DNA of 64,000 nucleotides from Meloidogyne chitwoodi. Lineage: Eukaryota > Nematoda > Chromadorea > Rhabditida > Meloidogynidae. The stretch's first letter is position 1. Every line of letters starts with the position of its first letter. A model generated the notes under the pieces. It searched no databases, was not told the DNA's origin, and worked only from the letters and a program-made list of their open reading frames with translations. Positions 36,701-45,300 of this stretch are shown one piece after another. The position numbers and the translations under genes were made by a program. Location of the stretch: positions 1,922,001 through 1,986,000 of the forward strand of contig JACZZP010000009.1 in NCBI GenBank assembly GCA_015183035.1, given 5' to 3'.

Positions 36701-36703
36701 TAA
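30719..36703 (+). CDS. Helitron Rep-helicase with N-terminal Ulp1-type protease, intact
   Basis: One uninterrupted frame of 1994 codons. The ATG at 30860 (MTKKQDLKRKKRRE) is a likelier start than 30719, whose 47 extra residues look untranslated. Order, counted from 30719: Lys/Pro-rich linker; Ulp1/C48 cysteine protease at about 270-440 with His in GHWTIII, Asp in YFFDSLPN and Cys in QEDGNSCGYF; zinc-binding region at about 527-570 (CAHCNNKLLKSEKCLACADG); HUH replication initiator with GGPHFHRVM near 1047 and the tyrosine block KYTMKYPMKG near 1196; PIF1-type helicase with GDGGTGKT near 1556, IIIDEVSMLP and LYTALSRVRTPDSF. The HUH tyrosines cut and rejoin one strand and the helicase drives rolling-circle-like transposition. 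No stop or frameshift is present, so recent activity is plausible. Confidence 0.93.
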   Translation: MARFVDRWGTPFLPPIFGTFSCGQIPKRSPHPPTTAFYHDRTEKHDIMTKKQDLKRKKRRELYLGATNPNSPLQGSNQSVQPEHSVEYKDLETQNSPHQDLNINETANFDNLNETNGLGKPSCSGRFNFSVNDIVENELIESIVEPLTPLSISSEVCVPRKSRKTRDSSTEFDETKSMTSTIRSLSTSSHSSQECQTLTKKRGRPKKIDLPGRPKKSFERNSPPLLNIEHNINFSSLDMLEFATLRTTNASSICRRTVLPLYERDFENTGPRLIETMWNNLDAWLNDAFIFPFLCYLAKISGKKTIVVDPLITDPDVQQFAGLEYNQYTYQTDHDGEVKVLILPVHLPGHWTIIIWDREFGVYFFDSLPNTPHRLHEEHINYHPQRLSKLKEIISQLTNTPDYLLHIGTFDTKSYPLQEDGNSCGYFICLYAEAWLMNNRNLSMSTLNINTEKKRILWHLNQLYSGDNVEYHPRIIIEHSQRQIIETNIPSHSRQSTPKTSVNKIETPKGDQVLPTKRCYTKHRGMGCASFKSGHLPEYYHSGQLGNSTCAHCNNKLLKSEKCLACADGRVRLNPLKEYPTDYERLITGESMDSKEYIKNEAKYNTLFAFGSLSVGRQNAPTGGPMPVLLNGEFSRRIGSLLADDHQIPSFDQLYILDSEEATEHRVNNVSFDDWSRKNPHLFRVLDEIIRVNHPMAAILRNSYEFYKELEQNNPDQLHNFKIILVSDKNAPANIQDPNLHPRQVNLPCQNESTVFAIWSSATDEPPPIKGIWITKKGKVTELWPSHSMTDSILYPCMFMLGDEGYTSSIPYLRPHKHSINSQKDFDDSNSETASIAESDNGSVENYGDEPNRSRQNLSIRAFYRYRFGIRDPENDKYHHIWSSGGGLSQKYILDIAARIDSQVFEYYRQDHMDLRAELPRHLLEYMAKQGGLPSADKIGRVVLFRSNMPGFRAYFKVKYTDSCTIINRTRKRGCAMFMLTFTSNPKWPEMQKEFYNNGQTLIDRPDIIMRFYADKARELHYDLNQRSIFGIQLGYAESMEFQKRGGPHFHRVMATDIPAIPEVIESYIWAHIPSLPDKNDKSKRAEGLRRLRELILKYQLHDCNPAFCGEKNAKGQCSKFFPKEYSNRTILFDDRPAVYYRPSPEDGGETVWLKRGGVLTEFTNAHVTPFNPFILLKFETHHNVEFCYGEKTNMKYTMKYPMKGASLSYIRLEGGKVDIDEPAHYSQMYYRSAPEAYARIHSMPYTRLSHTVYKLPMHLPDEQNIYFVPGKASTAIAKIPDDLPKTMLTEYWQQWSSGKSWELINKKWILSDDNSIKTMLYELMPERYWYDKRAKSWKKRFRNKLNVIGRIHPRPAPRDQEKFALYILLRHFPGDPAALKNVNDTICETFVEAARLRGLLSDDNVWERTLEEASHFSNPREMRYLFVQVLVFGNPSNARELWEKFIEHMFKPIMGSDPNGNERRRRIDQALAYIEAQLSDFGMTNDQFNLDSPSPGMRKNVDDALNDFFFGDKDEDDFASGKKPERKLNYDQEKVWQNVQNAIQGSSFNTIFVTGDGGTGKTYLFNTIISRLRAMRIRVIASAFTGCAATLLTGGATVHSVFRFGINVDQDYTPSVSMQSFHGRRIRDSQVIIIDEVSMLPKHMLEAIDRVCKQMVPSHFRNNPFGGKVIILSGDFKQSLPVVAGGSMRDQVDSCIQSSLLWTLFKKNIQCMNINMRQGQNEKQFSDWLRKIGNGTYRSIVEIQKKNIVNSRQELMNFVTDNGKALLNPKELIHNLILAPHNDTVKDINEDMLKRIKGNERTYMSTDESKVDKPMDIDEIEQQVEQLNTLDPANLPPHRLHLKLGCIIILLKNIGVSRGLVNGTRMIVRELGDEILRVEIVTGSVAGAGTMVCIPKCWCDYEDPRPEGIKFRRLQFPVRLAYAMTIMKAQGQTASIVGLDLTHQVFGHGNLYTALSRVRTPDSFRIFAPYVEEENPSKNKMIKNIVADGLEFF

Positions 36704-37230
36704 GGTATTTGAATTTTACACGATTATGCTTATCACACGGTTAATTCCATGGCCTGGACATAATTCCCCAGTGCCATCGCCAATGTTTGCTATACAGACG
36801 AAAATTGTTAATAAAAAAAATAAAAAAACTGCATATACAAAATCCAAAAAAATGTAAAAACAAAAAAATACAAAAAAATCTTTCTTATTTGTGATACTTC
36901 TTATTTAAATTAGTGATATTTTCTTATACAGTGATATATTTTCTTAATAATTTTTTAAAAATAAAAAAACACAAAAAAAATTATAAAAATTAAAAATTTC
37001 AAAAAAATTTGCAAAAATAAAAAAAACAAAAAAATGAACAAAAACATAAAAAACCCAAAAAAACAAAAAAATGGTGTACAAGGTTATCCACCCCTGGCAG
37101 GCCTCCCCGTGGCCGTATACTGGAAACTCCTGCCTATAGAGCCGTTGTGGGCTGGCGGTTGAGGCAAACTACAATGTACACAACTATATTGTGGAGCCAA
37201 AGTGGAAATAAACTTAAATGCGATACCATT
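36704..37230. other. Helitron 3' flank
   Basis: A poly-A-like, AAAAAAC-rich stretch (36800-37070) followed by 150 bp of GC-richer sequence. No ORF. The Helitron 3' end probably lies here but no convincing hairpin plus CTRR was found. Confidence 0.4.
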
Positions 37231-37236
37231 ATACGT

Positions 37237-39300
37237 AGAGTCCAATAACTGTCCAGGTCTCTATTGGTATTTGGAATGTATTTTTGCGGAAAATTTTTCT
37301 GACATCGGATTCGTATTCAGGGAGTGTTTTTACCCCATATAAGACAGTTTACGAAAAAAAATTTTTCAAAATTTTTCCCAAAGGGGTACCCCTTTTGGAA
37401 TATTTTCCAAAATTTTCAATCGACCTTAACTTTTCGAGTTTTGGTCGGATTGAAATGAAACAAATGTTATTAAATAAAGTAAAAAATTAGCTATTTTGTG
37501 AGCGAAGAAAATTTTGAAAAATTTTAGGGTTAGGTGTAGTTAAGGTCGAATTATTGAAAATTCGAAATTTTACGTTTTCTGAAAATTTTCGGTATTTTTG
37601 CCATGGGATTGGACTGAAAATATTTTTATAAAATCAGGCATATTTTTTAAAACATTTTAACATTTTAAAATGTTCATAAAAGGTTAGTTTTAAAAAAGTT
37701 ATGAATTTTTGAAATTTTTGGCATAAAATCCCATCCAAATTTTGAGGTCAAAAAAGGCCTACCCCAAAAATAACGAAAGTGTACCAAATGATATACCATT
37801 AAAAAGCTCTTGACGAGCTGAGTTCAAAAATATTTTTTGAAAAAATTTTGGATAAACTTTGACCAAGTTACGGGGGGTTAAATTTTGAACAGCGGGGGTT
37901 TAAAGGGCGGGGATTATGAAACTAATTACAAAACCCGATTTTACTCGCCTATGTTATAGAGCATGTTTTGGAGGTCCGAAAAACAAATCACAAGCTTGGG
38001 GTCCACTTGAGTCTTTGGGAGTTAGAGTCCAATAACTGACCAGGACTCTATTGGTTTTTTGTCTCTAACTTTGCGGAAAATTTTTTTAAAATTTTTCTGA
38101 CATCGGATTCGTATTCAGCGAGTGTTTTTACCCCATATAAGACATTTTTACGAAAAAAAATTTTCAAAATTTTTCAATAGGGGTACCCCTTTTGGAATAT
38201 TTTCTGAAATTTTCAATCGACCTTAACTTTTAGCGTTTTGGTCGGATTGAAATGAAACAAATGTTATTAAATTAAGTAAAAAATTAGTTATTTTACGAGT
38301 AAAGAAAATGTTGGAAAATTTTAAAATTAGGGTTAGTTTGGATCGATTTTTTGAAAATTCGAAAATTTTCGTTTTTCAAAAATTTTTCGGTATTTTTGCC
38401 ATGGAACTGGATTGAAAGTACTTTTATTAAATCTGGCATATTTTTAAAAACATTTTAACATTTAAAAATGTTCAAAAAAGATTACTTTTGAAAAAGATAT
38501 GAATTTTTGAAATTTTTGGCATAAAATCCCATCCAAATTTTGTCGCCAAAAATGGCCTACCTCAAAAATAATGAAAGTGTACCAAATGATATATCATTTG
38601 AAAGCTCCTGACGAGCTGAGTTCAAAAATATTTTTTGAAAAAATTTTTGGATCAACTTGGACCAGGTTACGGGGTGTTAAATCTTGGGACAGCGGGGGTT
38701 TAAAGGGTGAGGTGTATGAACCTAATTATAAAATCCGATTTTACTCACCCATTTTATAGAGCATGTTTTGGAGGTCCGAAAAACATCGCATTTTTGGTTC
38801 CACTTGAGTCTCAGGAAGTTAGAGACTGTAAAGTGTTCGAATCTAGCGGTTTTTTGACTGTAACTTTGCGAAAAAATTTTTTTTAATTTTCCTGACTTCG
38901 GATTCGTATTCAGGGAGTGCTAACCAACCACAACTTTCAAACTTTTAGCAGGCGTTTGAGGACCGAAGCTCTCAAAAGCCGGAGGGTTGCACCACCACTT
39001 GATCTCAATACGACTTATAACCCACCACAATATTCAAACTTTTAGCGGGACGTTTGAAGGCCGAAGACCCTCAAACGGCGGAGGGTGCACCACCACTTTT
39101 AAACTCACCATACTTTAAACCGACCACAGTTTTACAACATTCATGACGCAAATATTCCAGACAAAAAATCCCTGCTAGGACCCTTTCAAAGCCGCAGGCT
39201 TTCCACACCCAAAATATTTTCAATTCCTCCCGGCGCTTCATCCAAAAATAATTTTTAAATCCCCCTCGCATTCTTAACACCTCTTGATTTTATACACTGA
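37237..39300. repeat. 0.8-kb tandem repeat array, about 2.1 units, plus diverged tail
   Basis: The phrase GGATTCGTATTCAGGGAGTG recurs near 37311, 38110 and 38908, a period of about 799 bp. Each unit carries the AGGGGTACCCCT block and GACGAGCTGAGTTC. A single copy of the same family lies at 24300-24990. 38910-39250 has a second repeat (CCACCACTT, TTTGAGGACCGAAG). No coding function seen. Confidence 0.8.
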
Positions 39301-39367
39301 GTAGTGCACGCTTCCACTGGTTTAGTTATTCTAAAAAATTAAAAAAATAAATAATATTTTTTTAAAG

Positions 39368-42300
39368 GTTACCCTGAAAGAGTGCCTTTTTCTTCATTTT
39401 ACCGCTCATTTCGCTGTTTATTAAATAACAAAGAATTTATAAAAAATAATGAAGAAAATACTAATACTTCAATTGATGACCGAGAGAATGTTAGGAGTAT
39501 ATTAAAAAGGGCAGGAATTGCAGAACATAGATATAGGCTAGGATTGTCACAGATTCTTTTACAAAGGTTAGAACAATTAATTTTATTTATTTTTAAAATT
39601 TAAAAAATATTTTTAAGAGAACTTATCGAAGAAATGGAAAATAAACGCTCTGTTGTACTAATTCCTGTATTTTGTGCATTTCAGGTAGTTTAATAAAAAT
39701 ATTTATTTTTTATTTTTTTTAATAGGCAAATTGTCGAAGATATTTAAATTTAAAAAGAATTCAAAAAGAGAAGGAAAGAGACGAAAGTATTCGAATTATT
39801 CAATGGAATTTTGAATGTTGGCAGAATTTAAAAAAATCAGAATGGTGGAAATTATTTGTTTATATAAAACCACTTATTCCTGCAGCTAGGTAATTATATT
39901 AAAATTAATTAAATAAAATGTTTTTGTGAGAGCACAAACATGAAAACATTTAAGAAATTAAGAATAAACTTAAAAACATGTTTTGAAAAACATGTTAACA
40001 TGAAACTTAAGTTAAAACATTTTGAGAAACAAAAATAAAAGAAAAACATTTTTCAAAACTTAAACTTGAAATTGTTTTATGACTAGAAAACATTAGTAAA
40101 TTAATTATTAGCGTTGATGCGAGGGAACGTTGTTTGCGCGAGCATCTTGCCCAGTTAGAACTTGAATTGGATGAACTTCGTTCAGAACATTCTAGAGCAC
40201 AACTAGAGTTAGAATCAGCACAAAAATCCAAACAAATTGCGGAAAAATGGTCAGAAGAAATTGAACAACAAAATAAAAAATTAATAGCTGAATTGAGAGA
40301 TGTAGAAGAAAAACTTAAAAAAGTTGGCAAATCAACAGAACAGTTAAATGGTATTTTCTTTAAAATTTTTAAAATTATTAAATTAAAATAAATTAAATTA
40401 ATTTCAATGAATTTGTGTTTATAAACGTATGCTATTGAAATTTTGTATTCAGGATATGTTTTGTTGGAGATTTTGTATTATTTTTGTTCTAATTTAGGAT
40501 AATGCATCCAATAAAAGTAAATGCGTCCAATGAGAAAAATAATAGTAACTTTTTCTATTTGTCAGAGAACTACGGGGAAGTCTGAAATACGTGCAACAGA
40601 TCATGAAATAATTTTATTAATTTTAAAATTATTTTTCATGCAAATACTTTGATGGGACCAATATATTAATTTTGGGACGCATGACCTAAAGTAGAGTTAT
40701 TATTTTTTGTTCCGATTTTCATTTGATATTTCTACTAAATTTTGAAAAAATATATAAGGGGGTGATGATTGGATTGGGTGAAGGGAAAAATAAAAACTGG
40801 AACCATAGTTAGAGGATTGTTGTATATAACATCGAAAAAAGATTGGGGACGCGTACGTATTACAAAATGGTCTATTAATATTAAAGTGGAAAAACTCAAA
40901 AGAGACAGCGGACGCTAACAAAGGTACCACCAATATATAAAGGAGATAGTGTTACTAGCACACATATTACTATGCCTTCTCTGTCCTCCGTCCCATAAAG
41001 TAATACTAAAGCAGTAAATCTACATAGGGCGCGCGTTTTATTGATTTTATTGGTCTATTTCACGTCCACGACAAACCTTTTCGTTCCCAGTTACATTCAT
41101 TCATTTATATTACTTCTAAAATCAGGATTGGTCATTTATTAATTAATAACTTTTTAATTTAATTACTTCTACTCATACAGTACTTCATATTCAAAAGATT
41201 CTTAATTCTTGCTGATATAATGTCAAGATTTATAAAATCACAACAAGGTGCAAGGAAATTGGTTTACGAGGTGGGTTGAAATTTTAAACTTTAAAATTCT
41301 TTTAAATGTGGAATATAGGCGGTTTTAAGGTAAAAGGGTGGTAACTACCATTTCCCTTGAAAGACAAGCATTTGAGACCTTTCTCCTTGTCCTCATTTTA
41401 AAAATACAAAAATGTTAATTTTTCCAAATTTCATAAGAATTTTTAATTTTACTAATTAAAATAAAATATTAACTTAAAATGCCGTCACTCTATTAAAAGT
41501 GCTTATATAATATTACTCTCATAACTACTATTTTCATCCCTTAGAACAATTTCCCAGCCAGTTCTTCTATAGCATTCGTATTTTTATTCCTTTCATTCCT
41601 CTTTTGCTTGCCTTTATTATTTTTAGTGCTGAAAGAATATAGAGGAGCCTCTCTTTTAAATCGATTATTTCGTATATTACCTCCCCATAAATTTTTTGTT
41701 TTATTTTTATTATTTTCAAAAATTTGTTGTATTTCAAAATGGATTAGGTTTTTCTAAATTTTCTTTTTTTCTATTTTATATTCAATTTTTAACACACTTT
41801 ATTTTCTTTCAGTATGCTAATTAGTATTATTGAGGCATTAAGGTATACCAAAATTTTCTCCTTAAAAATTCATTTTCTGATCTAAACATTTGTCGAAAAT
41901 TATTTTTGAAATTTAAATCTTCAAGTTAGACTGTGATGTCTATCCATTCATGAACTATTTTTTTCTTTTTGCCCCACTTTATGCTCTTTGCATATAAATC
42001 AATATATTTCTACTGTATACCCCTCTATAATAAACACTTCTTCTACATTTCCTCTTTTATTCATTATATTTATTTTCTCTTCATTTACTATCCACTACTA
42101 CTACATATAATATTAACAATGGCTACCAAACGTAAAGCTATAAGTTTGGAAACAAAAAAGTCAATTATTGAAGATTCTCAACTTGGAATTAAAAACAATG
42201 AATTATGCAGAAAATACAACTTAGATAGAACAACAATATCAATGATCATTAAAAATAAACAAAATATTTTAACTGCAATAGAGAAAGGAGCAAATGCATA

Positions 42301-45300
42301 TAGAGCAAGAGTTCACAAACATTCTGATTTGGATGAAGCTTTGTTGGAATGGATAAAATTACAGAACTCCAAAAACATTCCATTCAATGGCCCAATGCTC
42401 AAGGCTTGCTTATGAAAATTGAAAAAATTTATATTAGGACTTGTAATTCCAGAAAAAAGCCTTGGAAATCTCTAAACAATTGCCTGGTAGGGTTGACAAA
42501 TTTGTAGCAAGTAATGGATGGCTTGTGCGATTTCGAGCTCGCCATTCGATTAAATTAAATTTCACAAAAGCGAAGAGCGACACAACCAATATGGCAACAA
42601 ATGTTGATAATTATGAACAATTATATCCTGAGGTATTTATCAGTTGGGGATTTGTTTTCATTAATTAAGATCTACTGGATTTCAAATATCCCAATGCCTT
42701 ATTTCTCCTTTAATTTTAATATTAAAATTATTTTTTAAAAATAGTTAAATTTTCAGAACTTATTAAAAGCCTTTTTTCATTACTATATTTGCGTGTTCTT
42801 AAATAAAACCTTCAATGCTTCAATCTTTTCTATTTTTTTCTCTTGTGTTTGTATTCCAAATTATAATTTGTATTTTTTATTTTTTAAATTTGTATTTTTA
42901 GATATTAAAATATATATTTTATGGAAAATTCATCTAATAAAATTAGATTTATTCCTATTAAAACTTCAAATGCAGAGGAAGAACAAATAGTATCACCAAA
43001 AGAAGAATTCAAATATGAAGTTAATGAAGGAGATTTGGAATTTTTGCAAGAAATGTCTAATAACCAGAAAAAACGTCAATCATATCCAATAGATGTTAAA
43101 TTAGAGGTAATTGAATATGCAAAGAAAACTTCAAGACATGCTGCAGCTAGGCATTTTGGAATTAGCCGTAAATGTATTTCACAATGGATTACAATTGAAC
43201 AGAAGCTTAGAGAATTTAAGAATATAACTTCAAAGGGAGGGAAATTGAGACTTCCTGGTGCTGGACGTCGATCACAAAAGACTGAACAAAACGAAGATGA
43301 AAAAGTAGGATTGTTTATTTTGAATTGGGAATGTTCGTTTATTCTTCATTTCTCCTATTTTTGATCAGATTAAACATTCCATAAGCATTGAATATTCTCT
43401 TTACCGTTTATGCGTCTTAAGCATGGTTTTAATACAATGCCCTTGTTACTATTGTGGGCATTTTGTTCCTTAAGTCTTTTGTCAATTTACCCTTCTTTCA
43501 TATATGTGTGTAATATCTCTCTTACTTGTGTCTGTCTCTTCTTTTTCTAACATAAGTCATCTATTATATATTTGTCATTCAATCGACAATTCCCCACTCT
43601 TGTCGGGGGCTGCTTCATTTTATTTGTTAATGGTATGTATTATTTTTGCATTCTATACATTTTTAACACACGACACTCATGCGTTTTATGTTTTAGATAA
43701 AAACCTTAACTTTTATGAAAAATAGATTTTAAGATTGATCTTTTTCTGATTTGTGTTATACATTTTTATCTATCCTTGCTATTCAAATAAGCGATGTTAA
43801 TTACTCTATTAACATATCTATTTTAAAATACTACAGTAAAGATATGTCAACTTCTAGTAAATTAATTTTACCCAACAATCCTAACCTTCCAAAATATCGC
43901 AGAAAACGTACTCTAATTACTCTTGCAACTAAAAGAAGTATTATTGAAGCCTCTATTGGTAAAACTTCATCAGAAGTAGGAAAATTATTTGATTTACCAT
44001 CTTCAACTATAAGATCAATTCTTCAAAGTAAAAACATTATTCTTGGGGCACTTGAAAGAGGAACAGAAGAAAAATGTTCCTGTATTCAACCTGTGAAAAA
44101 TGGAAATCTTGATGATGCTATTTTTGCTTGGGTTAAAAATATTAAAGAAGGAGGTTTTCCATTATCTGGGCCTATTTTAAAGGTTAAAAGAAACAAAAAT
44201 TACAATTTTAATTTTTGGATTAAAGGGAAAGGCAATTGAAATAGCAAAACAATTAAATATTGAAAATTTCAAAGCATCTGATGGTTGGCTAGAAAAGTTT
44301 AAGCATCGACATTCTATTTTCTTTAACAACAAGGAAGAAAATTCTGATGTGTGTTTTTTGTTTTAAAAACTTTTTTTGAATTAATTTTGAGTTTATATTT
44401 TACCTCAAAAATTTAATTATAATTTTATTTGTCTTATTCACTTTACCCAAATTTTTATTCTTCTCTTTTTACTTACATATTTAAATTTAAATTAGTTTAT
44501 CCAATTATATCTACTTTTTTGCTCATTAGAAAAAATTTAGTTGTAATAATTATTCGGGTTTAGTTATTCGATTAATATGATACTATTGGAACTATCCCTA
44601 CATTCGGGGGTTTTTAATAGGGGAGAGAGGTTTCTAATTATTATGATTCTCATTTATATTAACTTTTTTACTTTTATTAGGGTTTTGCTTACACAAAACA
44701 TCGTCTTAGTGTTGATGGCCGTAGAACTTATTGGAGATGTGAGAGACGAAGTTCATTAACAGGATGCCATGGACGTGCTGTTACTGTTGGAAATGATGAG
44801 GGACAACCTGTAGTTTTGACTGTTCATCATAATCATCCCCCATCTGAAAAATATGGACCATTGACTGGAGTACATGGGTCAGTCCATTTCCTCCCTATTA
44901 TTAATTAAAAATTCAGTTGGGCGGTTGGAGGAGATATTGTTGGTTCTTCTTCTAATTTACCTTCTACAAATTCGCGCGGAAATTCATTGTTTGTTAAAAA
45001 AAAATTATTAAAAATTACTAAAATATTTATTAAGTGTTCCAAGAGTATCTCGCTGTGATATTCCACAAATTGAGTTAAATAATGCTTTAAATCGTAAACG
45101 ACGTTTTGACAATTTGCCTGTAGCCTTTTCTTCTCTTCCACCATTTATTGGAGATGGAGGTAATTATTAAATTTAATAAAATATAATTTTATAATTTATC
45201 AGATTTTAAAGATCCTCCAAATCTTTCATTGGCTGAAAGTCCTACTTCACCTCAACATTATTCTTCTTATTCAACAATGGAACAATTTCTTAACTCTCAT

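Larger units (their letters stand above)
28960..37230 (+). mobile_element. Helitron (boundaries approximate)
   Basis: Base composition rises sharply near 28960 and falls after 36.7 kb, and the block is centred on an intact Rep-helicase gene. The 5' part (28960-30700) is non-coding and carries two copies of a 121-bp direct repeat (29688 and 29809) with GGGGTCACGCCAAAATTTTT. The 3' part 36704-37230 is A-rich then GC-rich. I could not fix the 5'-TC and 3'-CTRR termini. Confidence 0.65.
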
